The notes beneath the pieces were generated by a model. It saw nothing but the letters and a program-made list of their open reading frames with translations. It searched no databases and was not told the origin of the DNA. A DNA stretch of 64,000 bases from Swaminathania salitolerans (GTDB lineage: Bacteria; Pseudomonadota; Alphaproteobacteria; Acetobacterales; Acetobacteraceae), in assembly GCF_025994315.1 (NCBI RefSeq), contig NZ_BAQE01000001.1. The stretch is one strand, 5' to 3'. Positions within the stretch are counted from its first letter, which is position 1. The number at the start of each line of letters is the position of its first letter. The position numbers were made by a program, and so were the translations under genes. Positions 24,730 to 32,954 of this stretch are shown here, piece after piece.

Positions 24730-24926
24730 GGCGGAGGCAGCCCTCCACCGGCGTCGGGAAGAACACGCTCAGGCAGATCGAGCGTCGCCGGAGCGGCGAG
24801 TCCTGTAAGATCCGGATCGGTCATCCCGTTTCTCTGTGCGATATGCCACCAGTACAGCGCGTCTCCGTAATGACGCGCCGCAAGATGGAACAGGGATATG
24901 TCCTCCGCAGTGACCTGCACTCTCAT
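24726..24926 (-). CDS. Small LysM-like tail protein (gpX type)
   Basis: A 66-residue protein (MRVQVTAEDISLFHLAARHYGDALYWWHIAQRN) with the LysM-like pattern of P2 gpX, which joins the tail end to the hub. The ATG at 24926 is preferred: AGGAGG lies 11 nt upstream. A GTG at 25007 would add 27 residues encoded by a 15-nt tandem repeat but lacks a ribosome-binding site and overlaps the preceding gene. The stop overlaps the gpD start (ATGA). Confidence 0.7.
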   Translation of the reverse strand: MRVQVTAEDISLFHLAARHYGDALYWWHIAQRNGMTDPDLTGLAAPATLDLPERVLPDAGGGLPPP

Positions 24927-24960
24927 CTCTCGGCTGTCCTCCTGTAACACGTTCCGGCCC

Positions 24961-24990
24961 GGTCCGTTCGAATACGGTCTGTTCGGATAC
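24961..24990. repeat. Imperfect 15-nt tandem repeat
   Basis: GGTCCGTTCGAATAC (24961-24975) is followed by GGTCTGTTCGGATAC (24976-24990) and a partial third unit. The units differ at two positions. If translated from the GTG at 25007 they give RPYPN-RPYSN repeats at the N-terminus of the gpX-like protein. Confidence 0.6.
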
Positions 24991-24997
24991 GGTCTCT

Positions 24998-25873
24998 TCA
25001 GCTCCACTCATCGACCAGACGGTGAGCGAGGCGGATCTCGTTTCCCGCATCGACGCTCATGGCCAGAGCGCCCGTACTCCGTGCCGCGACGAGAAGGTCG
25101 GATGCGTCGTTGACTGGCTGCGTATCCAGTATCGTCTCGTTCTCGCCACGCGTCTGGTCCAGATCGTCAACAGCGAGAGAGAGGGACGAGGAAACACTCC
25201 GGAGCGCGGAGGGAATACGGGCGCCATTGAGCACGGTCTGCCAGAGAGCTCCGGCCTGACCCAGACGATCCTGAACGCGCGCAATCGTCCCCCCGACACC
25301 CAGACCCTGAGCCAGAGGCATGATCTGTCCTGTGAGACCGGCGATTGCATTGTTGCCGACCCATCCGATCTCCGCCATCTGGCCAAGGAAGCCCGACAGG
25401 GTGGCAGAACCAGTCGCCATGGCGCCCCCAGCCTCCTCTGCCGAGCTGCTGGCCCCGTCCGACGGCGCATCCTCGCGCTCGAGAACCAGCTGATAGGGAC
25501 ATATCGTCCCCCGGGCCTGATACGCCCAGGAAAACTCTGCGATCCAGACGCGCATTGTCAGATCGGCGACGGAAAAGACCAGACTGCGCGCCTTGCGACG
25601 CATCGCCTCGATGCTGCGCGTTCTCTGTGTCGCAAGAGGCCCGATGAAACGTCCGCTCAGCACCAGCCTGAGCGGATCGTTGCCGACCGCATCGACGACA
25701 CGTCCGCCCCCCAGCGCATGATGAATGACAAGACGCTGTCGTCCGCCGAAAACCAGCTGATCCGGAACTTCCGGACCGCTCAGGACAAGTCCGCCCAGAA
25801 TGACAGGGGCGGCTCGATCGAGACGCCCCAACGCGCCGATGGCATTCTGTATCTCGAGAGACGAAATCGCCAC
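24998..25873 (-). CDS. Tail protein, gpU-like with C-terminal extension
   Basis: A 291-residue tail protein. The first 145 residues (VPDQLVFGGRQRLVIHHALGGGRVVDAVGND, then GRFIGPLATQRTRSIEAMRRKARSL and WIAEFSWAYQ) follow the pattern of P2 gpU / LysM-preceding tail proteins, where a small domain is carried at the tail end. The remainder (about 146-291) is an alanine/serine-rich helical extension (GQIMPLAQGLGVGGTIARVQDRLGQAGALW) absent from gpU. It lies between the tape-measure-position gene and the gpX-like gene. The exact family is uncertain. Confidence 0.6.
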   Translation of the reverse strand: MAISSLEIQNAIGALGRLDRAAPVILGGLVLSGPEVPDQLVFGGRQRLVIHHALGGGRVVDAVGNDPLRLVLSGRFIGPLATQRTRSIEAMRRKARSLVFSVADLTMRVWIAEFSWAYQARGTICPYQLVLEREDAPSDGASSSAEEAGGAMATGSATLSGFLGQMAEIGWVGNNAIAGLTGQIMPLAQGLGVGGTIARVQDRLGQAGALWQTVLNGARIPSALRSVSSSLSLAVDDLDQTRGENETILDTQPVNDASDLLVAARSTGALAMSVDAGNEIRLAHRLVDEWS

Positions 25874-25925
25874 GTCCAGTCACCTCTTACCCATAATCCG
25901 CGCGCGCCTCCGCCGGCAGGTCGCA

Positions 25926-27002
25926 CTAGATCACGCCAACACTCAGATTCGGATATTGCGGCCAGGCGATCTCATCGATCCAGGCTCCTCCCGCGCGCAG
26001 GGACTGATCCGGAGAGGGCTCCGGAAACGCAGCCATCCGGGGCCAGGCCGAGGAAGGAATGGCGCCGCCCCGTTCGAACGCAAGACCCATATCGTCTCCC
26101 TCTCCTCCGATGCGCGGCGCAGACGCGATCCCGTCTCCTTCGAGGGCCGTCTCCGGGGATCTACCGACATATCGCGGGGTTGCATCGAGGCCCGACAGGC
26201 CAGACCGGGCACCAAGTCCTTCATATCCGTTCCGACCCGGCATCCCGCGCGCCAGACGCAGATTTTTCCCCGCCTGCCTCCCGACGCGCCTCCCCTCGCG
26301 CCTCTCTGCATACCCGAAGCGAAAATCTCCTTGCGGCTCGATCCTATCGACCCGATCCGCATCACGCCGCTTCGGCGTCGAGATCCGGGATGCAACAGAA
26401 TGCCGGATGCCCGCTCCGGAACAACGTGCCGCAATTGCCCCGAAAGACATATCGGCCAACGACAATCCCTGCATCCTGCCTCCCGGTTTCATCCTGAGCG
26501 CGACCGGTCCGGCACCAACTGCCCGGCTCGCCCCTGATTCGGGAACCGCCGATCCGGGCGAAGCCGGCCCCGAACCGGAAAAAGACCTGTATGCGCCCGC
26601 AGTCATCCCACCGGCCCCCGTGCGACGATCCGCATCCCTCCATGTCGGAGACGACAGAGGGTTGATGGGAGAAACAATCGATAAATGCGCGTCCCCCGGG
26701 ATCCGCGAACCCGGGATCGATCGAAAGCGCGGTCGAGACGTTGCACGACTGCATATCGCCCCCGCCCCGACCGAGGGGGATCGGCGTCTCCCCGAAGAAG
26801 ACGAACGTCCCAGCGCAGTCGAATCGCTCCGATACGAACGCCATGAAAACAAGTGTTCCGCCCCGGATCCGACGCGTTCCTGCGCGCGCGCGCCGACACG
26901 ACGCAAGGCAGGCAGAACCGCTACCGACCGACCGGGAGGCACGAAGTGACGCGTATTGGCCAGAATGGAGAGAGAGCGAACGAAATCCGAAACGCGCTTC
27001 AC
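25926..27002 (-). CDS. Protein in tape-measure position, unusually short
   Basis: A 358-residue Arg/Ser/Gly-rich protein starting with GTG at 27002 (KRVSDFVRSLSILANTRHF), preceded by GGAGG and overlapping the stop of the frameshifted chaperone (GTGA). Third codon positions are G/C-rich throughout, which supports real coding. It sits where contractile phages place the tape-measure gene, but is far shorter than the usual 500-1000+ residues and shows no long heptad repeat. A ruler of this length (1.5 angstrom per residue) would give a tail of about 50 nm. It may be a true short tape measure, a remnant, or another tail protein. Confidence 0.6.
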   Translation of the reverse strand: MKRVSDFVRSLSILANTRHFVPPGRSVAVLPALRRVGARAQERVGSGAEHLFSWRSYRSDSTALGRSSSSGRRRSPSVGAGAICSRATSRPRFRSIPGSRIPGDAHLSIVSPINPLSSPTWRDADRRTGAGGMTAGAYRSFSGSGPASPGSAVPESGASRAVGAGPVALRMKPGGRMQGLSLADMSFGAIAARCSGAGIRHSVASRISTPKRRDADRVDRIEPQGDFRFGYAERREGRRVGRQAGKNLRLARGMPGRNGYEGLGARSGLSGLDATPRYVGRSPETALEGDGIASAPRIGGEGDDMGLAFERGGAIPSSAWPRMAAFPEPSPDQSLRAGGAWIDEIAWPQYPNLSVGVI

Positions 27003-27504
27003 GATCCTGCCTCCTCGTCGCGCCTGTAAACGCGATGCTCCCAGTCGAAACGAAATCCCTCGCCTTCCGCCAGAACGACACAGGCCGCGATGCGACGCGC
27101 CCGGGACCATCCCATGACCACAGCCCAGGGCACCCCATGTCTGACGAGATAAAGACTCTCGCGAAACACGGGGTGCCCGGTCAGTTTTTTGCCGTGTCCA
27201 GCATCGTTTCCTCCGCTGCACGCGCTTCGGCAAATACGGGATGCAATGCGGCCAGACCGTCATTGCCGATCCGCCGCGCGAGCGCCCTGATCTCGTCCTT
27301 CGTCCCCGGCATGGGCACTGGTACGCCGTCGATCGCACTGACCGAACAGATCATCTGCGCGTAATCGAGCCAGGCCGACGCAGCTTCGCCCGCCATCACA
27401 CTGCCTGCGGCCTCGATCAGATCGAGCAGATCCCCGGGATCCAGTTCGCGCAATCCGAGGCGGCGCGCCTCACCGAATTCCACCATGTCAGGAAGAACCG
27501 TCAT
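26999..27504 (-). CDS. Tail chaperone, -1 frameshift product
   Basis: A long form of about 168 residues made by a -1 shift at 27184-27190. After AAA AAC the ribosome continues CTG ACC GGG and reads 61 more codons to the TGA at 26999-27001, including HGVPWAVVMGWSRARRIAAC and EGFRFDWEHRVYRRDEEAGS. The long protein would correspond to E' of P2 or GT of lambda, which guide tail-tube assembly around the tape measure; the unshifted form is the next entry. The downstream gene begins on this stop (GTGA). Confidence 0.8.
27128..27178 (-). other. Stimulatory stem-loop for frameshifting
   Basis: The transcript arms 27178-27167 (GGGCACCCCGUG) and 27139-27128 (CAUGGGGUGCCC) pair over 12 bp with one G.U wobble and a 27-nt loop. 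The stem begins 5 nt (TGACC) after the slippery heptamer, the usual spacing for a -1 frameshift stimulator. It lies inside the frameshifted coding extension, so the pairing constrains the protein as well. Confidence 0.75.
27181..27504 (-). CDS. Tail assembly chaperone, unshifted form
   Basis: A 107-residue protein (MTVLPDMVEFGEARRLGLREL, with a helical body LDLIEAAGSVMAGEAASAWLD) that ends EETMLDTAKN. It lies between the tail-tube gene (4-nt overlap ATGA at 27501-27504) and the tape-measure-position gene, the site of P2 gpE and lambda gpG. Chaperones of this kind coat the tape measure and are not part of the virion. The 3' end contains the slippery site that yields the longer form. Confidence 0.75.
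   Translation of the reverse strand: MTVLPDMVEFGEARRLGLRELDPGDLLDLIEAAGSVMAGEAASAWLDYAQMICSVSAIDGVPVPMPGTKDEIRALARRIGNDGLAALHPVFAEARAAEETMLDTAKN
27184..27190 (-). other. Slippery heptamer A AAA AAC
   Basis: In the frame of the chaperone gene the sequence reads GCA AAA AAC TGA, giving the canonical -1 slip site A AAA AAC (27190-27184) immediately before the stop codon at 27183-27181. With the stem-loop 5 nt downstream and a long -1 ORF it forms a complete programmed frameshift cassette. Confidence 0.85.
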
Positions 27505-27926
27505 GTGATCTTGCTCCTCAGGGAGGCATAGAACTGGACATGCTGATGAATCATGCCTTCAGCCTGCCAGCGATCCGTCTTGAGCGAGAGAGAGACGCCG
27601 CTGTACTCCCAGGTCGTCGTTGCCCCATCCGGCTCCCGGATATACTGATACAGCGTTCCGCTTCCGATCGATCCGGCATTCCAGAAGGCTGACTCGATCG
27701 CCGCAACAAGACTGTCCAGATTGGCATTGGCCCGCGCAATGGTAAAAACGCCCCGCCAGCCGCTGGGCGTATTGAACTCTACCGGCAAGCCGTTGAGCGG
27801 TGTCGCTCTCTGGATGATCGTATGCTGCTCGGCCTGAAAACCGGTCACGTCCCGGAGATCGATCCGCGACCCGTTCCAGAGCAGGGTGATCCTGCAATCA
27901 CGCCCGATGCTGTAGGGATTGGCCAT
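27501..27926 (-). CDS. Tail tube protein
   Basis: A 141-residue beta-rich protein (MANPYSIGRDCRITLLWNG, GFQAEQHTIIQRATPLNGLP, EGMIHQHVQFYASLRSKIT), consistent with the inner tube of a contractile tail, which lines the channel inside the sheath. It lies 3 nt after the sheath gene, the usual sheath-tube pairing, and overlaps the chaperone gene by 4 nt. Size is typical of Mu/P2-type tube proteins (120-170 residues). Confidence 0.85.
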   Translation of the reverse strand: MANPYSIGRDCRITLLWNGSRIDLRDVTGFQAEQHTIIQRATPLNGLPVEFNTPSGWRGVFTIARANANLDSLVAAIESAFWNAGSIGSGTLYQYIREPDGATTTWEYSGVSLSLKTDRWQAEGMIHQHVQFYASLRSKIT

Positions 27927-27929
27927 CCG

Positions 27930-29420
27930 TCAGACACTCCCGCTGGCAGTGCTGACGCTTACCGACGCGCCCCCCTGCAGATTGATGATGAATTTCTCGT
28001 TGATGCCCTGATATTGCACCTGAACATCCGCCCGGACATAACCCGTCGCGATACGCTCCTGCGGGTTGTTGCCCGCATCGCAAATCACCGCGTAAGGCAA
28101 TCGACCTCCGGTCACCCCGAGAATCCCCTGGGAGAGCAATTCTGACAGGAACCCGAGCAGCGACGCCCTGATATTGCCGAAAAGCGTGTCATTGATCACG
28201 GCACCGACATACTGCCCCATCGTTCCGGCAAGCGATCGCGCCAGATAATGGGTCAATCGCGTATAGGCGTCGCTCTGGATCCCCGCCTTCAGCGCGCTGT
28301 TATGGCCGGAGCGAAGCGACCAGTATTGCCCCCCCGGAGAAGGGTTGCAGATCACGTCGATTCCGTTTTCGATCAGCACGCCGAGTTCGGCTGCGGCGTA
28401 GCCGAAACGTGTCCTGTCCAGCCCGTTTCTCTGACTGCCGATAATTCCGCCCAGCGGCTTGTTGAGACCCGACTGCTCGGGAGACAACGCCGCCAGCTTG
28501 CCCGCCGCAAAAAGCGCCGGCGAGGCAAGCTGCAGACCCAGAACGTCGTCGTTCCACCAGAGCCAGTCGCCGAACATGTATTTGAAGGCATGAGACCACA
28601 ACCCTAGCGTCGCCTTGCTCTGCACCGCCTGTTCGAGCGTCTCGTCTCTCGGTCCGGAAGCGATCATATAGACGCCCTCCGCCTCTCCGAACGCGAGCTG
28701 CCGTGGCATGATCGCGGGTTCGGTCACTCCCGCAAGCGTTGCAATCGAACAGCCCTGTCCGGACAGCGCATACATGCCCGTCCTTGCCCCACCATCGCCC
28801 AGAAAGGCGTATGCCGACGGCGCCTCGCCATCGGTTCCACCCGCGAGCTCCAGAGAGCCTGCCTCGATGTCGACGCTTTCCGGGGGCTGATCGATCCGGA
28901 TCAGCGCCTGTGCATCGGCCGCCACGGCAGTTGCAAGCGCCGACCAGTCCGCTCCCGAATAGGCGGTGCTTCCGAGATCTTCATGCGCAACGGTCAGAAC
29001 GAACAGGCCATCGCGATAGCTCTGTCTGACAAGATTGATCCGGATCCCGTTTCCCGCCTGCCCGGTAAGGGCGGCGCTGATTCTGATGCCCCCCAGCATA
29101 CCGGCAGCCGCGCGATCGCTCCCATCGGTGACACGAACCAGACAGAACGCATTCGCGCCCTGATGCACGGCGATATCGACAGCGAGCGTGAGATTGGAAG
29201 CGCATGCCCGCTTGCCGCCGAACGCTTCACGACAGGCGGAAACGTTTCCTACGATAACCGGGCGATTCACCGGCCCCCAGGACGCTGTCCCGACAATACC
29301 AAGACGTCCGGAAGCCAGACCGGCCACGAGCAGCGTCTCAGGCTGGGCGATCTGCACATAGAGGTCCGGCACCTGCAAGGCAGCCGTATTCAGGCCCCCT
29401 GCCTGCAATAGCTGTGGCAT
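27930..29420 (-). CDS. Tail sheath protein
   Basis: A 496-residue contractile sheath subunit. The N-terminal part has GIVGTASWGPVNRPVIVGNVSACREAFGG, the sheath-type strand that interlocks with neighbours. A variable middle domain follows, then a conserved C-terminal domain with PEQSGLNKPLGGIIG and ENGIDVICNPSPGGQYWSL, RLTHYLARSLAGTMGQYVGA, and ATGYVRADVQVQYQGINEKFIINLQGG at the end. It makes the cluster a contractile rather than a siphovirus-type tail. A 106-nt gap (29421-29526) separates it from the preceding gene. Confidence 0.9.
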   Translation of the reverse strand: MPQLLQAGGLNTAALQVPDLYVQIAQPETLLVAGLASGRLGIVGTASWGPVNRPVIVGNVSACREAFGGKRACASNLTLAVDIAVHQGANAFCLVRVTDGSDRAAAGMLGGIRISAALTGQAGNGIRINLVRQSYRDGLFVLTVAHEDLGSTAYSGADWSALATAVAADAQALIRIDQPPESVDIEAGSLELAGGTDGEAPSAYAFLGDGGARTGMYALSGQGCSIATLAGVTEPAIMPRQLAFGEAEGVYMIASGPRDETLEQAVQSKATLGLWSHAFKYMFGDWLWWNDDVLGLQLASPALFAAGKLAALSPEQSGLNKPLGGIIGSQRNGLDRTRFGYAAAELGVLIENGIDVICNPSPGGQYWSLRSGHNSALKAGIQSDAYTRLTHYLARSLAGTMGQYVGAVINDTLFGNIRASLLGFLSELLSQGILGVTGGRLPYAVICDAGNNPQERIATGYVRADVQVQYQGINEKFIINLQGGASVSVSTASGSV

Positions 29421-29526
29421 GGATGATCCTTCTCTTCATTGAACGAGGTCCGGGGCGTTCCCGCCCGATCGCGCCTCTTGCGAAGACGCTTGATGTCTTT
29501 CCGATCTCTCCGGCGTCGGCGCGCGT

Positions 29527-30543
29527 TCAGACGATCCCGCCCAGGCCGGACCCGCCCGGATCGGGTGTATCAGCGCGACAGACGGTGCCGTAGCGGTCGG
29601 TTTTCAGTGCACGATAGGCGTGTGGCATCTCCAGGGCCGTCGCCATGGCCTCGAGTGCCTCCTGCGGTACGCCCGCGCCCATCTCGTCCGGAACCGGAGC
29701 GATCCCGATATCGCCTCCCTGCGCGCCGAGCCAGCCGCCGCCAGCCACCATCTGGGGCGACCAGACCGAGCGGAACTGATCCCAGATCATCCCGACATGA
29801 ATCTCCCGGCGATACAGTCCTTCCGTCTGCATGGCATCCTGGATGCTCTCTCCACGCAACGCGATCTGCGCCTGTTGTCCATCGACGAGGGGAACCCAGT
29901 CGTCGGGCAGCAGAACGCTTGTCAGAAGGTCGATGAGTGCCGGGCAGAGACGATCGTCTCCCGATACGACAGAAATCCTGAAAACCCGGCTCTGACGACG
30001 CACGAGCCGGGATGAGCGCCCGTATCCGGCGCAGGATCCCGTGAGGGTCCCCCGCGGCACCAGCACGTCAGGTCCGTCCGATACGGCCCCAGCGCCCAGC
30101 ATGGACGCAAGGCTTGAGGCAATATGGCTGGGCTCCTCCCCCGTATCCGCCACATGACGAACGCTTCGACACGCCCCCCCTGCATCCCGCCACATCAGCG
30201 AGACGAGACCCGGAGCCGGTCGGACCGCATCCATCCGTACGCGGGCCCGTCCGTCCCCGATCGTCAATCCCACGACAGGGAGAATCCGGAGCGTTTCCCG
30301 CCATCCGCCCCCAAGAGGGGTCATCAGCATCTCGCCCTTCCCGGCGAGGGCCTCGAAAGCGACGACATGTCCCTTCTCCCGCAGCGAAGGGTCGGCAAAG
30401 AGATCCGAGGGCATCACCGGACCCGCCCGGAACATCACCTCATGCGCGCGCCAGAAAGACGAGGTGGGCGCGACCGTCTCGAATTGCGCAGCGCACCAGA
30501 AGGCAAGACTGCGCGCGACATGCGAAAGCGTCATCATCGTCAT
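29527..30543 (-). CDS. Unassigned head-tail joining region protein
   Basis: A 338-residue protein I cannot place in a family. It begins MTMMTLSHVARSLAFWCAAQFETVAP; a beta domain in the middle (EMLMTPLGGGWRETLRILPVVGL) and a C-terminal part with LYRREIHVGMIWDQFRSVWSPQM follow. Between the head-tail genes and the sheath, candidates are a tail-terminator or tail completion role. The start overlaps the stop of the preceding gene (ATGA). Confidence 0.6.
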   Translation of the reverse strand: MTMMTLSHVARSLAFWCAAQFETVAPTSSFWRAHEVMFRAGPVMPSDLFADPSLREKGHVVAFEALAGKGEMLMTPLGGGWRETLRILPVVGLTIGDGRARVRMDAVRPAPGLVSLMWRDAGGACRSVRHVADTGEEPSHIASSLASMLGAGAVSDGPDVLVPRGTLTGSCAGYGRSSRLVRRQSRVFRISVVSGDDRLCPALIDLLTSVLLPDDWVPLVDGQQAQIALRGESIQDAMQTEGLYRREIHVGMIWDQFRSVWSPQMVAGGGWLGAQGGDIGIAPVPDEMGAGVPQEALEAMATALEMPHAYRALKTDRYGTVCRADTPDPGGSGLGGIV

Positions 30544-31130
30544 ATCTGCTGCATCGAGGCGACCGCTCTTATCCCGTTTTGCGACATCTCGACGGCATCG
30601 ATGAGATAACGCATGCCACGCTCATCCTCCATGCGCATGTAAGGCGTGAGACAAACGCCCGGCAGAAGCGGCATGTGCATCAGATAACTGCCCGGCCGGG
30701 TGGAGCCGGGCATCCCGCTCCGCCATTCCTCACCCCGGCCACTCATCACGAGGCTGACAGGACATCGCGACACCCGCGTCTCCTCCCGCCCCTGCATACC
30801 ATGCAGCGAAACACGATGGGTACATGCGATACAGAGGAACGGCCTGTAGCTTTCGCGCTCCGTCACAAAGAAAAATCGCCCGTCGAGACCGAAAATATCC
30901 CCGATCCTCACATCCTGCGCATCGCTCGCCAGATAGAGCGTCGGTCGCCCCCACATACGCGTTCTGCGCAGACGGAATGCCGGATCGATATCGAAACACA
31001 GAGACGGCTGTCCGATCCTGTTCCCCAATATGTCGAGGGGATCTGCGACACGGAAATGATCCCCGATCGCACCCAGACGGCGCGCAACGCGCGCAAAGCC
31101 GGAGACGACACGTTCTTCTGCGTATCTCAT
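30540..31130 (-). CDS. Unassigned head-tail joining protein
   Basis: A 196-residue protein starting MRYAEERVVSGFARVARRLG. It is beta-rich in the middle (SLCFDIDPAFRLRRTRMWGRPTLYLA and IGDIFGLDGRFFFVTERESYRP), similar in general character to head-completion or joining proteins. The ATG at 31130 has GGCGGAG upstream; an earlier in-frame start would overlap the preceding gene. Position between capsid and sheath suggests a connector role. Confidence 0.6.
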   Translation of the reverse strand: MRYAEERVVSGFARVARRLGAIGDHFRVADPLDILGNRIGQPSLCFDIDPAFRLRRTRMWGRPTLYLASDAQDVRIGDIFGLDGRFFFVTERESYRPFLCIACTHRVSLHGMQGREETRVSRCPVSLVMSGRGEEWRSGMPGSTRPGSYLMHMPLLPGVCLTPYMRMEDERGMRYLIDAVEMSQNGIRAVASMQQI

Positions 31131-31147
31131 GCCGGTGACTCCGCCGT

Positions 31148-31564
31148 TCAGATAAGGATGGACGCCTGTTCCTGCAGATCCGGTCCGGGTGCCACACCAA
31201 GAAAACCGCAGAGGCGACGACGCCACCAGGTAAACAGGTTCGTGCGCTCCGCCATTTCGCGACTGTTACGAGTCCAGACCGAAACGGCCTGCGTATCGAG
31301 GGACTCGGACGCGGATATGACGGCCTGCTCCATCTGCAAAACAGTTTTGAGAAGCGATCGTATACGCTTGTTTTCCGCCTCCGAGAGCGTCCTGAGCCGC
31401 CACTCCAGAACCCCTGCGCTCTGGAAGAAGCGCCAGGAACTCTCGCCGGTCGCCGCGTCACCGAGAGCCGCATAACCGCAGAAGCGGCGCAACTCGGTCT
31501 TCTCGTCCTCGCTCAGGGGAGCCGACGAGACGGGACCGCTCCGATCCCGCCGCCGATCGCTCAC
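31148..31564 (-). CDS. Unassigned small head-region protein
   Basis: A 138-residue helical protein (LSEDEKTELRRFCGYAALGDAA, then SSWRFFQSAGVLEWRLRTLSEAENKRIRSLLKTVLQM). It overlaps the capsid stop by 4 nt (ATGA). The position directly after the major capsid gene is where phages encode head-tail connector or DNA-packaging adaptor proteins, but I see no motif that settles it. Confidence 0.6.
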   Translation of the reverse strand: MSDRRRDRSGPVSSAPLSEDEKTELRRFCGYAALGDAATGESSWRFFQSAGVLEWRLRTLSEAENKRIRSLLKTVLQMEQAVISASESLDTQAVSVWTRNSREMAERTNLFTWWRRRLCGFLGVAPGPDLQEQASILI

Positions 31565-32928
31565 GGACCGTATCCCGTCGCATCCGTACCGAGACTCTCG
31601 ATGACGACGCCCCGCTTGAGATAGGCGTTGGTCGCTGTCGGGATGATCGACGCATCGGCAGTCATGTCGGTCGGCAGCGCAAACCCGCCGATCCAGTACC
31701 AGGACTGCGCAATGATCTGCTTCAGCCGGTCCAGAGGTTCACGCGTCACCATCGCCACGCCATCGACCATTTCGACGAGCGCGCGTTCGGCATCGGGAAT
31801 ATCGCTCTGTCCGGTGCAGGCGCAATCGCCCTCCACCAGAGCCCCCTGACCGAGAAGCAGGGCGCGATGAACAGGCCCTCCGCCGAGCGACGCCTGCTGC
31901 GGCGCTTCGGTCGTCGGCACGAAGCGAACACCCAGAAGCTCGATGATCTGTCCCGATCGATACTCTTCCGATCCATAGGCGCCGCGATAGAGATACTTGA
32001 AATCGGCATCCCGGAAGAGAGACAGCAGCTGGAGATCGTCGAGATAGCAATTATAGGCGCCGTCGATCATCGGTACGTTGTTGCGCCGCAGCGACGCCAC
32101 ACCGGCAAGCACATGCTGTATCCCCAGCGTATCCCCGTCGGCGGGAGACAGATCGGCGGTCGTCCGTTTTCCGTTCGGACGCAGGACCAGCGGTGCCGTC
32201 GATGCAATGACGGCATTGCCCGCACGCCCGTCTGCGGCCGACACCTCGGTCGAAAATCGCAATTCGCCCGACACTCCACCCGGCGCGGTCGAGCGCGACC
32301 GGTTATCCGGTATGGCATCGACAAGCGTATAGACCCCTCCGCCGACCGTCACGGTCATACCGGGCCCTCCGGCGACGGGTCTCACCTGTCCGGCAACGAT
32401 CATCGACTGGAAACCGCGAATATCGTCGACAGCGATCCCGTATGTATCCGAGTCAGCCGATACCGTTACCCGGGTATTTCCCCCCAGATAGCCTCCGACG
32501 CCCCCCGGAACACCGCCGAAAAGGGCATTTCGCGCGAGCCTGTCCAGCGATTGCATCGCCTGCATGCCATTGGTCTGGGCATTCGCCAGAAACTGCGATG
32601 CAATGCCGATCCCCGTCGTCACCATGTTCAGATCGATGGTGTCGCCATACTGATTGATGCTGAGCGTATATTGTTCGATCGACCAGCCGCTCGGCGAAAG
32701 TCCGTTATCGAAATTCGTATTGCCGGTGGCGAGCAATGGCTCGATCACGGGCGCCTTGAGACTCCGGCGCGTCTTGGTCAGCGTCTCTCCGATCGCGTTC
32801 GGAAAGATCTCCCGATCGGCAACCGCCCGAAATCCGAGCCGCGCATTCAGCCCGGCTTCGAACTCCCGGGCAAGAAAGCCCTGCTGGATTGCCGCGCGAA
32901 GCTGCTCAGGAAAATTCTCGATACCCAT
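31561..32928 (-). CDS. Major capsid protein
   Basis: A 455-residue shell protein. The N-terminal part (MGIENFPEQLRAAIQQGFLAREFEAGLNARLGF, LTKTRRSLKAPVIEPL) and body (SGWSIEQYTLSINQYGDTIDLNMVTTGIGIASQ, with an extended beta insertion around 160-235) fit a large HK97-fold capsid protein. No separate prohead protease is encoded nearby, so maturation may not use proteolysis. It follows the scaffold gene by 26 nt. Confidence 0.85.
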   Translation of the reverse strand: MGIENFPEQLRAAIQQGFLAREFEAGLNARLGFRAVADREIFPNAIGETLTKTRRSLKAPVIEPLLATGNTNFDNGLSPSGWSIEQYTLSINQYGDTIDLNMVTTGIGIASQFLANAQTNGMQAMQSLDRLARNALFGGVPGGVGGYLGGNTRVTVSADSDTYGIAVDDIRGFQSMIVAGQVRPVAGGPGMTVTVGGGVYTLVDAIPDNRSRSTAPGGVSGELRFSTEVSAADGRAGNAVIASTAPLVLRPNGKRTTADLSPADGDTLGIQHVLAGVASLRRNNVPMIDGAYNCYLDDLQLLSLFRDADFKYLYRGAYGSEEYRSGQIIELLGVRFVPTTEAPQQASLGGGPVHRALLLGQGALVEGDCACTGQSDIPDAERALVEMVDGVAMVTREPLDRLKQIIAQSWYWIGGFALPTDMTADASIIPTATNAYLKRGVVIESLGTDATGYGP

Positions 32929-32954
32929 TCTGTCGTCATCTCCCGCCAGTAAAC

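Noticed and set aside
25022..26497. Plus-strand open frame (491 codons) in the tail region
   Set aside because: It is antisense to the gpU-like and tape-measure-position genes, which have better codon use and fit the operon.
26362..27138. Minus-strand frame of 258 codons starting MGCPGLWSWDG
   Set aside because: Its start lies inside the frameshift extension and its frame competes with the GTG-initiated 358-residue gene, which has the ribosome site and better third positions.
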